Positions 36,701-47,459 of a stretch of DNA of 64,000 nt are shown piece by piece; the first letter of the stretch is position 1, and every line of letters starts with the position of its first letter. The DNA is from Nemertoderma westbladi (lineage: Eukaryota > Xenacoelomorpha > Nemertodermatida > Nemertodermatidae): NCBI GenBank assembly GCA_032718475.1, contig JAUCBJ010004350.1:62001-126000 (forward strand), in the 5' to 3' direction. The position numbers and the translations under genes are program-made. The notes under the pieces were generated by a model. That model was given only the letters and a program-made list of their open reading frames with translations. It was not told where the DNA came from and searched no databases.

Positions 36701-39700
36701 GGAAGGATCTCATTTCCACTGTCCGAGTTCGCTCGACCTAGTAGTAGTTGGAGAATCGGGAAGCCTGGAAGGATCTCATTTCCACTGTCCGAGTTCGCGG
36801 ATAATCGGGAAGCCTGGAAGGATCTCATTTCCACTGTCCGAGTTCGCGGAGAATCGGGAAGCCTGGAAGGATCTCAGTTCCACTGTCCGAGTTCGCGAAG
36901 AATCGGGAAGCCTGGAAGGATCTCATTTCCACTGTCCGAGTTCGCGGAGAATCGGGAAGCCTGGAAGGATCTCATTTCGACTGTCCGAGTTCGCTCGACC
37001 TAGTAGTAGTAGTTGGAGAATCGGGATGCCTGGAAGGATCTCATTTCCACTGTCCGAGTTCGCAGAGAATCGGGAAGCCTGGAAGGATCTCATTTCCACT
37101 GTCCGAGTTCGCGGAGAATCGGGAAGCCTGGAAGGATCTCAGTTCCACTGTCCGAGTTCGCGGAGAATCGGGAAGCCTGGAAGGATCTCATTTCCACTGT
37201 CCGAGTTCGCGGAGATTCGGGAAGCCTGGAAGGATCTCATTTCGACTGTCCGAGTTCGCACGTCCTAGTAGTAGTAGTTGGAGAATCGGGAAGCCTGGAA
37301 GGATCTCATTTCCACTGTCCGAGTTCGCTCGACCTAGTAGTAGTTGGAGAATTGGCAAGCCTGGGAGGATCTCAGTTCCACTGTCCGAGTTTGCTCGACC
37401 TAGTAGTAGTTGGAGAATCGGGAGGCCTGGAAGGATCTCATTTCCACTGTCCGAGTTCGCGGAGAATCGGGAAGCCTGGAAGGATCTCATTTCGACTGTC
37501 CGAGTTCGCACGTCCTAGTAGTAGTAGTTGGAGAATCGGGAAGCCTGGAAGGATCTCATTTCCACTGTCCGAGTTCGCTCGACCTAGTAGTAGTTGGAGA
37601 ATTGGCAAGCCTGGGAGGATCTCAGTTCCACTGTCCGAGTTTGCTCGACCTAGTAGTAGTTGGAGAATCGGGAGGCCTGGAAGGATCTCATTTCCACTGT
37701 CCGAGTTCGCGGAGAATCGGGAAGCCTGGAAGGATCTCATTTCGACTGTCCGAGTTCGCACGTCCTAGTAGTAGTAGTTGGAGAATCGGGAAGCCTGGAA
37801 GGATCTCATTTCCACTGTCCGAGTTCGCTCGACCTAGTAGTAGTTGGAGAATTGGCAAGCCTGGGAGGATCTCAGTTCCACTGTCCGAGTTTGCTCGACC
37901 TAGTAGTAGTTGGAGAATCGGGAAGCCTGGAAGGATCTCATTTCCACTGTCCGAGTTCGCGGAGAATCAGTGAAGCCTGGAAGGATCTCATTTCCAGTGT
38001 CCGAGCTCGCTCGACCTAGTAGTAGTAGTTGGAGAATCGGGAAGCCTGGAAGGATCTCATTTCCACTGTCCGAGTTCGCTCGACCTAGTAGTAGTTGGAG
38101 AATTGGCAAGCCTGGGAGGATCTCAGTTCCACTGTCCGAGTTTGCTCGACCTAGTAGTAGTTGGAGAATCGGGAAGCCTGGAAGGATCTCATTTCCACTG
38201 TCCGAGTTCGCGGAGAATCAGTGAAGCCTGGAAGGATCTCATTTCCAGTGTCCGAGCTCGCTCGACCTAGTAGTAGTAGTTGGAGAATCGGGAAGCCAGG
38301 AAGGATCTCATTTCTACTGTCCGAGTTCGCGGAGAATCGGGAAGCCTGGAAGGATCTCATTTCCAGTGTCCGAGCTCGCTCGACCTAGTAGTAGTAGTTG
38401 GAGAATCGGGAAGCCTGGAAGGATCTCATTTCCACTGTCCGAGTTCGCGGAGAATCGGGAAGCCTGGAAGGATCTCATTTCCAGTGTCCGAGCTCGCTCG
38501 ACCTAGTAGTAGTAGTTGGAGAATCGGGAAGCCTGGAAGGATCTCATTTCCACTGTCCGAGTTCGCGGAGAATCGGGAAGCCTGGAAGGATCTCATTTCC
38601 AGTGTCCTAGCTCGCTCGACCTAGTAGTAGTAGTTGGAGAATCGGGAAGCCTGGAAGGATCTCATTTCCACTGTCCGAGTTCGCGGAGAATCGGGAAGCC
38701 TGGAAGGATCTCAGTTCCACTGTCCGAGTTCGCGGAGAATCGGGAAGCCTGGAAGGATCTCATTATAACACAAAACATATAACAATTATAAACCGCTTTT
38801 GGTCCCACCGACTAAAACAACAAAATAAAGCTAGGCCTATATATATATCTGTATATATATGACTAGGTAATTAATATTATTACAGATGGTTAAAGATATG
38901 AATATTCTAGAACATGAGAAAGTTGATGTAGAGAAGCAACTGGCAGATACGAAGGTTGAATTAGTTGAATTGGAGAACGAGTTAGAAAATAGCAACGATA
39001 CCTCGTTGCGGAAACAGTTGGAATTCAATACTCAAATAACTAATCTAAGTAACCAATTAGAACGCGATAAATTCAACCACGAAAAAGAAACTAACTCGAC
39101 AAAGAAACTAGTTGAAAATCTCAATAATAAGGTTGGCGAGTTGGAGACTCATCGTTTTGAGTTAATAACGGAACTCACGGCGAAGAATAAAGTTATAGAA
39201 ACTCACGAAGTTAATTTCGATAACATTAAATCGGAAGTTGTTGTAATGGAAGCCAGATTGGAGAACATGTGTGAAGAGAAGAATGTTCTACTAGATAGGT
39301 TGGTATATATATAATACACCGTTACCGTTAGGTTGGTATATCTATAATACACAGTTAGGTTGGTATATCTATAATACACCGTTAGGTTGGTATATCTATA
39401 AACCGTTAGGTTGGTTAGGTTGGTATATCTATAATACACCGTTAGGTTGGTTAGGTTGGTATATCTATAATACACCGTTAGGTTGGTATATCTATAATAC
39501 ACCGTTAGGTTGGTATATCTATAATACACCGTTAGGTTGGTTAGGTTGGTATATCTATAATACACCGTTAGGTTGGTATATCTATAATACACCGTTAGGT
39601 TGGTATATCTATAATACACCGTTAGGTTGGTATATCTATAATACACCGTTAGGTTGGTATATCTATAATACACCGTTAGGTTGGTATATCTATAATACAC

Positions 39701-42700
39701 CGTTAGGTTGGTATATCTATAATACACCGTTAGGTTGATATATCTATAATACACCGTTAGGTTGGTATATCTATAATACACCGTTAGGTTGGTATATCTA
39801 TAATACACCGTTAGGTTGGTATATCTATAATACACCGTTAGGTTGGTATATCTATAATACACAGTTAGGTTGGTATATCTATAATACACCGTTAGGTTGG
39901 TTAGGTTGGTATATCTATAATACACAGTTAGGTTGGTATATCTATAATACACCGTTAGGTTGGTATATCTATAAACCGTTAGGTTGGTTAGGTTGGTGTA
40001 TCTATAATACACCGTTAGGTTGGTATATCTATAATACACCGTTAGGTTGGTATATCTATAATACACCGTTAGGTTGGTTAGGTTGGTATATCTATAATAC
40101 ACCGTTAGGTTGGTATATCTATAATACACCGTTAGGTTGGTATATCTATAATACACCGTTAGGTTGGTATATCTATAATACACCGTTAGGTTGGTATATC
40201 TATAAACCGTTAGGTTGGTTAGGTTGGTGTATCTATAATACACCGTTAGGTTGGTATATCTATAATACACCGTTAGGTTGGTATATCTATAATACACCGT
40301 TAGGTTGGTTAGGTTGTTATATCTATAATACACCGTTAGGTTGGTATATCTATAATACACCGTTAGGTTGGTATATCTATAATACACAGTTAGGTTGGTA
40401 TATCTATAATACACCGTTAGGTTGGTTAGGTTGGTATATCTATAATACACCGTTAGGTTGATATATCTATAATACACCGTTAGGTTGGTATATCTATAAT
40501 ACACCGTTAGGTTGGTTAGGTTGGTATATCTATAATACACCGTTAGGTTGGTATATCTATAATACACAGTTAGGTTGGTATATCTATAATACACCGTTAG
40601 GTTGGTATATCTATAATACACCGTTAGGTTGGTATATCTATAATACACCGTTAGGTTGGTATATCTATAATACACCGTTAGGTGGTATATCTATAATACA
40701 CCGTTAGGTTGGTATATCTATAATACACCGTTAGGTTGGTATATCTATAATACACCATTAGGTTGGTATATTTATAATACACCGTTAGGTTGGTATATCT
40801 ATAATACACCGTTAGGTTGGTATATCTATAATACACCGTTAGGTTGGTATATCTATAATACACCGTTAGGTTGGTATATCTATAATACACCGTTAGGTTG
40901 GTATATCTATAATACACCGTTAGGTTGGTATATCTATAATACACCGTTAGGTTGGTATATCTATAATACACCGTTAGGTTGATATATCTATAATACACCG
41001 TTAGGTTGGTATATCTATAATACACCGTTAGGTTGGTATATCTATAATACACCGTTAGGTTGGTATATCTATAATACACCGTTAGCTTGGTTAGGTTGGT
41101 ATATCTATAGTACACCGTTAGGTTGGTTAGGTTGGTATATCTATAATACACAGTTAGGTTGGTATATCTATAATACACAGTTAGGTTGGTATATCTATAA
41201 TACACAGTTAGGTTGGTATATCTATAATACACAGTTAGGTTGGTATATTTATAAACGTTAGGTTTGTTTATCTGTACACCGTTATGTTAAGGTGTTATCT
41301 GCACACCGTTATGTTAAGGTGTTTATCTGTACACCGTTATGTTAAGGTGTTTATCTGTACACCGTTATGTTAAGGTGTTATCTGCACACCGTTATGTTAA
41401 GGTGTTTATCTGTACACCGTTATGTTAAGGTGTTTATCTGTACACCGTTATGTTAAGGTGTTTATCTGTACACCGTTATGTTAAGGTGTTTATCTGTACA
41501 CCGTTATGTTAAGGTGTTTATCTGTACACCGTTATGTTAAGGTGTTTATCTGTACACCGTTATATTAAGGTGTTTATCTGTACACCGTTATGTTAAGGTG
41601 TTTATCTGTACACCGTTATGTTAAGGTGTTTATCTGTACACCGTTATGTTAAGGTGTTTATCTGTACACCGTTATGTTAAGGTGTTTATCTGTACACCGT
41701 TATGTTAAGGTGTTTATCTATACACCGTTATGTTAAGGTGTTTATCTGTACACCGTTATGTTAAGGTGTTTATCTGTACACCGTTATGTTAAGGTGTTTA
41801 TCTGTACACCGTTATGTTAAGGTGTTTATCTGTACACCGTTATGTTAAGGTGTTTATCTGTACACCGTTATGTTAAGGTGTTTATCTGTACACCGTTATG
41901 TTAAGGTGTTTATCTGTACACCGTTATGTTAAGGTGTTTATCTGTACACCGTTATGTTAAGGTGTTTATCTGTACACCGTTATGTTAAGGTGTTTATCTG
42001 TACACCGTTATGTTAAGGTGTTTATCTGTACACCGTTATGTTAAGGTGTTTATCTGTACACCGTTATGTTAAGGTGTTTATCTATACACCGTTATGTTAA
42101 GGTGTTTATCTGTACACCGTTATGTTAAGGTGTTTATCTGTACACCGTTATGTTAAGGTGTTTATCTGTACACCGTTATGTTAAGGTGTTTATCTGTACA
42201 CCGTTATGTTAAGGTGTTTATCTGTACACCGTTATGTTAAGGTGTTTATCTGTACACCGTTATGTTAAGGTGTTTATCTGTACACCGTTATGTTAAGGTG
42301 TTTATCTGTACACCGTTATGTTAAGGTGTTTATCTGTACACCGTTATGTTAAGGTGTTTATCTGTACACCGTTATGTTAAGGTGTTTATCTGTACACCGT
42401 TATGTTAAGGTGTTTATCTGTACACCGTTATGTTAAGGTGTTTATCTGTACACCGTTATGTTAAGGTGTTTATCTGTACACCGTAGGTGTTTATCTGTAC
42501 ACCGTTATGTTAAGGTGTTTATCTGTACACCGTTATGTTAAGGTGTTTATCCACCGATTCGGACAATAAGAAGCTGATAAATAAAGTCGCTTCCTGGAAG
42601 GGAAAGTTTGAAGAGGCGGAAATCGCGATGATTGAGTTGGGAAGAGAAAACCAGAGTTTATTAATCGAGAGAAATTCCTTACAGAACAGGAGATGGGTTA

Positions 42701-43060
42701 GGGATGATGATATTAATCAGTGTAGCAACTGCAGGAGAGAATTCGCTGCAATCATTAGAAAGGTATTAATATTGGGTCGGGAACGTACCGTAATTGATTC
42801 CATTATGTAATATTTAGCTACTAAACAAAACTAACCGGTCCAGTGATAACAGCTGACTACTCCTTTACTGTTTGTATTTGTTTCATCAGGTTTAAACTAA
42901 TTTATCTCCTAATGAAATATAATAATTTATTTTCCAGCACCATTGTCGTAACTGCGGCAATATTTTCTGCCACGATTGTTCCTCAAAGGAGGAAAAAACT
43001 CCCCATAGCAGGAAGCCAGTGCGGGTCTGTGATCAGTGCTACATCGAGATAAACAGCTGA
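30709..43060 (+). CDS. EEA1: Early endosome antigen 1-like protein, C-terminal exons (429 aa, partial)
   Basis: Exons: 30709-30924, 34699-34884, 35102-35233, 38886-39298, 42543-42762 and 42938-43060 (stop TGA). The six total 1290 nt and join in frame; phases are 0, 0, 0, 2, 0. The first four and part of the fifth encode Glu/Lys/Leu-rich heptads typical of a long coiled coil ([25 protein letters not shown]). The end is a FYVE zinc finger with [21 protein letters not shown] and [11 protein letters not shown]-terminal FYVE after a coiled coil, with [12 protein letters not shown], fits EEA1, a Rab5 effector that tethers early endosomes through PI3P. RUFY-type proteins are the alternative. The N-terminal zinc finger and most of the rod are not found in the window. 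Confidence 0.8.
30970..32818 (-). mobile_element. Solo LTR of a diverged BEL/Pao relative
   Basis: Read on the minus strand this matches the LTR at 47460-49372 in order: TATAATTC near the start (32806-32816), GAGTTCGAATC (tRNA-like B box), CTATATAAGGTGC (TATA region), CCTAGACC/GGCCACAGCAAC, CCGCGGTGTGATTTATA inverted at 31333-31350, and CTGCCTCACCGGTTA at 31220-31235. Identity is perhaps 60-70 percent in blocks. No internal region is present. The boundaries are approximate and no target duplication was found. It lies in the first visible intron of the EEA1-like gene. Confidence 0.6.
32918..34721 (+). repeat. 41-bp minisatellite, exactly 44 copies, each with a 3' splice site
   Basis: The array is 1804 bp, which is 44 x 41, so no indels. 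Each unit is 18 nt of acceptor, TTGTTTGTTCCGTTCTAG, followed by the first 23 nt of the next coding exon (AAACTTGAGACAACTATC and five more). The last unit is the real exon start at 34699. Some units read GTTATAG, GTTATATA or CTACAAAC. See findings. Confidence 0.95.
34885..35101 (+). other. Short intron of the EEA1-like gene
   Basis: 217 bp, donor AAAAG|GTTAGC, acceptor TTTTTTATTTAG. No repeats seen. Confidence 0.7.
35515..35560 (-). ncRNA. Hammerhead ribozyme on the opposite strand
   Basis: The exact inverted copy of the plus-strand motif: read on the minus strand, stem I strand AGCGCTA at 35560-35554, then CTGATGA at 35553-35547, stem II GGCCT/AGGCC, GAAA, and TAGCGCT ending at 35515. Core bases are intact. 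Confidence 0.8.
35688..35733 (+). ncRNA. Hammerhead ribozyme, type I, minimal stem III
   Basis: Core CTGATGA at 35695-35701 and GAAA at 35715-35718. Stem II is GGCCT/AGGCC with loop GTT (35702-35714). Stem I is AGCGCTA (35688-35694) with TAGCGCT (35727-35733). Stem III is two pairs (A35718-U35725, C35719-G35724) closed by GTAC. The predicted cleavage site is after A35726 (UA). All conserved core bases are present. Confidence 0.8.
36006..36410. repeat. GGGATCCCG-rich repeat
   Basis: Clusters of CGGGATCCCGATCCCGAAA at both ends (36008-36090 and 36345-36405) with AT-rich DNA between. It looks like the ends of a hAT-like non-autonomous element, but I could not find a target duplication. Confidence 0.4.
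36412..36608 (+). pseudogene. C-terminal fragment of a LINE ORF2
   Basis: The frame reads [24 protein letters not shown], then [14 protein letters not shown], the usual end of an AP-endonuclease-type LINE ORF2 (HGKRxRGRPxxxYxDQLxxDT). The rest of the element is missing. The last ~49 nt became the unit of the array that follows. Confidence 0.65.
36546..38763 (+). repeat. Minisatellite made from a LINE ORF tail, with higher-order repeats
   Basis: The basic unit is 49 bp (GAGAATCGGGAAGCCTGGAA, GGATCTCATTTCCACTGTCC, GAGTTCGCG). Longer 66- and 69-bp forms add CTCGACCTAGTAGTAG(TAG)TTG. Higher-order units are 250 bp (69+66+66+49; starts near 37410, 37660 and 37910) and 118 bp (69+49; starts near 38280, 38398 and 38516). 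It lies in an EEA1-like intron, ending 120 bp before the exon at 38886. Confidence 0.85.
39299..41257 (+). repeat. 27-bp minisatellite starting at a splice donor (about 70 copies)
   Basis: Units read AGGTTGGTATATCTATAATA plus CACCGTT; some carry an extra 9-bp GGTTGGTTA. It begins at the exon end GATAG|GTTGGTATAT, so every unit repeats a TTAG|GTTGGTATAT donor-like site. Minus-strand nonapeptide frames (VYYRYTNLT) are by-products of a 27-bp unit. Confidence 0.9.
41258..42542 (+). repeat. 28-bp minisatellite ending at a splice acceptor (about 45 copies)
   Basis: Units read AGGTGTTTATCTGTACACCG plus TTATGTTA. The final AG at 42541-42542 is the inferred acceptor before GTGTTTATCCACCGATTC. The unit is related to the 27-bp unit of the preceding array (shared AGGT...TATCT...ACACCGTTA). 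Together they fill the whole 3244-bp intron. Confidence 0.9.
42543..43060 (+). CDS. EEA1: FYVE-domain exons of the EEA1-like gene
   Basis: The fifth exon ends with [10 protein letters not shown] and [13 protein letters not shown], donor AAAG|GTATTA. The last exon follows TTATTTTCCAG and supplies HHCRNCG, FCHDC and CDQC. Eight zinc ligands are present (C..C, C..C, C..C, C..C) with the RKHHCRNCG basic patch for PI3P binding and the WxxD start motif. The FYVE domain is therefore intact. The intron in the middle of the FYVE domain (42763-42937) is only 175 bp and free of repeats, unlike the introns before it. Confidence 0.85.
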
Positions 43061-43445
43061 TAGACCTTTATGGTACAACAACCAATCGGTGCATTAGAGC
43101 GACGATAGATGGTGATGTGTTCCAATCCAATACCAAAAATAAGGTCACAGTTAGCTGACCAGACCAGACCAGACCATGCAATGATTGACGATTACCTACA
43201 ATATTACCCGCTTTCTAGAACTGCTAATATAATTAACGATACTTAGAAACGGACTGATTTAATATCAGTATTATTATTATTATAATTTATCAAACAGTGT
43301 GGATGTGCTTTATTATCATGTTAAATGTTTTATAGCTATTTATTTATTATATAATATTATTGTAAACATTTTGTGTTTGATTCAACCCGTTTTGGCGAGG
43401 TGGTATGGTAAATCCGGAATGGCGTGCTGTGGTCATTTAAGGCCA
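43061..43445 (+). other. 3' UTR and flank of the EEA1-like gene
   Basis: AT-rich, no ORF. I see no canonical AATAAA in it. Confidence 0.4.
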
Positions 43446-46014
43446 TGATACACAAAAGGAACGGCGAGTGGTAGCGGCATACGGCCGCAGCAGGCGGAAT
43501 CGGCAGGCGGCCGTGGCGGGTGGTAGTAGCGTGTGGTAGCGGCATACGGCCGCAGCAGGCGGAATCGGCAGGCGGCTGTGGCGGGTGGTAGTAGCGAGTG
43601 GTAGCGGCATACGGCCGCAGCAGGCGGCCGTGGCGGGTGGTAGTAGCGAGTGGTAGCGGCATACGGCCGCAGCAGGCGGAATCGGCAGGCGGCCGTGGCG
43701 GGTGGTAGTAGCGAGTGGTAGCGGCATACGGCCGCAGCAGGCGGAATCGGCAGGCGGCCGTGGCGGGTGGTAGTAGCGAGTGGTAGCGGCATACGGCCGC
43801 AGCAGGCGGCCGTGGCGGGTGGTAGTAGCGAGTGGTAGCGGCATACGGCCGCAGCAGGCGGCCGTGGCGGGTGGTAGTAGCGAGTGGTAGCGGCATACGG
43901 CCGCAGCAGGCGGAATCGGCAGGCGGCCGTGGCGGGTGGTAGTAGCGAGTGGTAGCGGCATACGGCCTCAGCAGGCGGATTTGGCAGGCGGCCGTGGCGG
44001 GTGGTAGTAGCGAGTGGTTGCGGCATACGGCCGCAGCAGGCGGAATCGGCAGGCGGCCGTGGCGGGTGGTAGTAGCGAGTGGTAGCGGCATACGGCCGCA
44101 GCAGGCGGCCGTGGCGGGTGGTAGTAGCGAGTGGTTGCGGCATACGGCCGCAGCAGGTGGAATCGGCAGGCGGCCGTGGCGGGTGGTAGTAGCGAGTGGT
44201 AGCGGCATACGGCCGCAGCAGGCGGAATCGGCAGGCGGCCGTGGCGGGTGGTAGTAGCGAGTGGTAGCGACATACGGCCGCAGCAGGCGGCCGTGGCGGG
44301 TGGTAGTAGCGAGTGGTTGCGGCATGCGGCCGCAGCAGGCGGAATCGGCTGGCGAGTGGTAGTAGCGAGTGGTAGCGGCATACGGCCGCAGCAGGCGGCC
44401 GTGGCGGGTGGTAGTAGCGAGTGGTTGCGGCATACGGCCGCAGCAGGCGGAATCGGCAGGCGGCCGTGGCGGGTGGTAGTGGCGAGTGGTAGCGGCATAC
44501 GGCCGCAGCAGGCGGAATCGGCAGGCGGCCGTGGCGGGTGGTAGTAGCGAGTGGTAGCGGCATACGGCCGCAGCCGGCGGAATCGGCAGGCGGCCGTGGC
44601 GGGTGGTAGTAGCGAGTGGTAGCGGTATTCGGCCGCAGCAGGCGGAATCGGCAGGCGGCCGTGGCGGGTGGTAGTAGCGAGTGGTTGCGGCATACGGCCG
44701 CAGCAGGCGGAATCGGCAGGCGGCCGTGGCGGGTGGTAGTAGCGAGTGGTTGCGGCATACGGCCGCAGCAGGCGGAATTGGCAGGCGGCCGTGGCGGGTG
44801 GTAGTAGCGAGTGGTAGCGGCATACGGCCGCAGCAGGCGGAATCGGCAGGCGGCCGTGGCGGGTGGTAGTAGCGAGTGGTAGCGGCATACGGCCGCAGCA
44901 GGCGGAATCGGCAGGCGGCCGTGGCGTGTGGTAGTAGCGAGTGGTAGCGGCATACGGCCGCAGCAGGCGGCCGTGGCGGGTGGTAGTAGCGAGTGGTAGC
45001 GGCATACGGCCGCAGCAGGCGGCCGTGGCGGGTGGTAGTAGCGAGTGGTAGCGGCATACGGCCGCAGCAGGCGGAATCGGCAGGCGGCCGTGGCGGGTGG
45101 TAGTAGCGAGTGGTAGCGGCATACGGCCGCAGCAGGCGGCCGTGGCGGGTGGTAGTAGCGAGTGGTTGCGGCATACGGCCGCAGCAGGCGGAATCGGCAG
45201 GCGGCCGTGGCGGGTGGTAGTAGCGAGTGGTAGCGGCATACGGCCACAGCAGGCGGCCGTGGCGGGTGGTAGTAGCGAGTGGTTGCGGCATACGGCCGCA
45301 GCAGGCGGAATCGGCAGGCGGCCGTGGCGGGTGGTAGTAGCGAGTGGTAGCGGCATATGGCCGCAGCAGGCGGCCGTGGCGGGTGGTAGTAGCGAGTGGT
45401 TGCGGCATACGGCCACAGCAGGCGGAATCGGCAGGCGGCCGTGGCGGGTGGTAGTAGCGAGTGGTAGCGGCATACGGCCGCAGCAGGCGGCCGTGGCGGG
45501 GGGTAGTAGCGAGTGGTAGCGGCCTACGGCCGCAGCAGGCGGAATCGCCAGGCGGCCGTGGCGGGTGGTAGCGGCGAGTGGTAGCGGCATACGGCCGCAG
45601 CAGGCGGAATCGGCAGGCGGCCGTGGCGGGTGGTAGTAGCGAGTGGTAGCGGCATACGGCCGCAGCAGGCGGAATCGGTCGGCGGCCGTGGCGGGTGGTA
45701 GTAGCGAGTGGTAGCGGCATACGGCCGCAGCAGGCGGAATCGGCAGGCGGCCGTGGCGGGTGGTAGTAGCGAGTGGTAGCGGCATACGGCCGCAGCAGGC
45801 GGAATCGTCAGGCGGCCGTGGCGGGTGGTAGTAGCGAGTGGTAGCGGCATACGGCCGCAGCAGGCGGCCGTGGCGGGTGGTAGTAGCGAGTGGTTGCAGC
45901 ATACGGCCGCAACAGGCGGAATCGGCAGGCGGCCGTGGCGGGTGGTAGTAGCGAGTGGTAGCGGCATACGGCCGCAGCAGGCGGCCGTGGCGGGTGGTAG
46001 TAGCGAGTGGTAGC
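43446..46014. repeat. GC-rich satellite with 65-bp and 52-bp units (about 42 copies)
   Basis: The long unit starts CGGCCGCAGCAGGCGGAATC and ends GAGTGGTAGCGGCATA. The short unit lacks 13 bp (AATCGGCAGGCGG). Long and short units alternate irregularly. The unit has no stop codon in any minus-strand frame, so frames of 787, 644 and 604 codons are open there. I do not call genes: the peptides are repeat translations without a domain. Confidence 0.9.
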
Positions 46015-46434
46015 GGCTACTTTTGGTATGCTACCGAGATCACCCTCACCCGCCCCAATATTTTTCCATAAATATTGTTTGAAAGTTGTAACACAAGCTG
46101 TTTTTAACTTTTTAATTTTACTCGATTATTTAATACGAATTATTTTGTCATCTTAGCTTTTACTAATCGAATTCTAATAAGTTATTTTAAATATTTAAAG
46201 GCAAAATCAGTCTAACATAGCCATTGTGTTGAACAAGACGTGTTTCAAAATTCAGGCTATATTTTAAAGAATGGCCTTAGAGGCCATAATTGACACTAAA
46301 TAGCCAACATTTCTTCCCTTCATGCAATCTGATCAAATCCTTTTTATTTGTGAAAAACTCATAGGCTGCTCGCTGACGGCGCTCGCCGCTCAATAACTAA
46401 AAGGGCTGCGATCTGCAGCGACGAGCGGCACCGG
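46015..46434. other. Spacer between two satellites
   Basis: AT-rich except for GCTCGCTGACGGCGCTCGCC at about 46369. TTTGTGGTGTATCA at its right end is roughly inverted to TGATACACAAA at 43447, so the GC-rich array may sit inside an old inverted-repeat element. No gene. Confidence 0.4.
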
Positions 46435-47459
46435 CTATTTGTGGTGTATCAACAACCAGAGAGAATAATGTGTTCTATCTTGTAAAAGTGGTCGCTCTCC
46501 ACTACTGTGGTGTATCAACAACCAGAGAGAATAATGTGTTCTATCTTGTAAAAGTGGCCGCTCTCCACTACTGTGGTGTATCAACAACCAGAGAGAATAA
46601 TGTGTTCTATCTTGTAAAAGTGGCCGCCCTCCACTACTGTGGTGTATCAACAACCAGAGAGAATAATGTGTTCTATCTTGTAAAAGTGGCAGCTCTCCAC
46701 TACTGTAGTGTATCAACAACCAGAGAGAATAATGTGTTCTATCTTGTAAAAGTGGCCGCCCTCCACTACTGTGGTGTATCAACAACCAGAGAGAATAATG
46801 TGTTCTATCTTGTAAAAGTGGCCGCTCTCCACTACTAACTGTGGTGTATCAACAACCAGAGAGAATAATGTGTTCTATCTTGTAAAAGTGGCCGCTCTCC
46901 ACTACTAACTGTGGTGTATCAACAACCAGAGAGAATAATGTGTTCTATCTTGTAAAAGTGGCCGCTCTCCACTACTAACTGTGGTGTATCAACAACCAGA
47001 GAGAATAATGTGTTCTATCTTGTAAAAGTGGCCGCTCTCCACTACTAACTGTGGTGTATCAACAACCAGAGAGAATAATGTGTTCTATCTTGTAAAAGTG
47101 GCCGCTCTCCACTACTGTGGTGTATCAACAACCAGAGAGAATAATGTGTTCTATCTTGTAAAAGTGGCCGCTCTCCACTACTGTGGTGTATCAACAACCA
47201 GAGAGAATAATGTGTTCTATCTTGTAAAAGTGGCCGCTCTCCACTACTAACTGTGGTGTATCAACAACCAGAGATAATAATGTGTTCTATCTTGTAAAAG
47301 TGGCCGCTCTCCACTACTGTGGTGTATCAACAACCAGAGAGAATAATGTGTTCTATCTTGTAAAAGTGGCCGCTCTCCACTACTAACTGTGGTGTATCAA
47401 CAACCAGAGAGAATAATGTGTTCTATCTTGTAAAAGTGGTCGCTCTCCACTACTGTGGT
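46435..47459. repeat. 66/70-bp satellite, target of the BEL insertion
   Basis: About 15 units: GTGGTGTATCAACAACCAGA, GAGAATAATGTGTTCTATCT, TGTAAAAGTGGCCGCTCTCC, ACTACT. Some units add AACT, giving 70 bp. The array resumes at 63933-64000 on the far side of the retrotransposon. Confidence 0.9.

Noticed and set aside
39203..41232. Minus-strand ORFs of 490 and 184 codons with VYYRYTNLT repeats
   Set aside because: They are translations of the 27-bp intronic array on the strand opposite the EEA1-like gene; no domain and no start context.
39299..41257. TTAGG-containing repeats as an internal telomere array
   Set aside because: TTAGG occurs once per 27-bp unit and not as (TTAGG)n; the array starts at a splice donor.
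43357..45967. Proline/arginine-rich proteins of 600-790 aa on the minus strand
   Set aside because: All three frames are open because of the satellite unit; no unique sequence or domain.
46435..46838. ORFs of about 120 codons on both strands
   Set aside because: 22-residue repeats arising from a 66-bp satellite; they end where 70-bp units begin.
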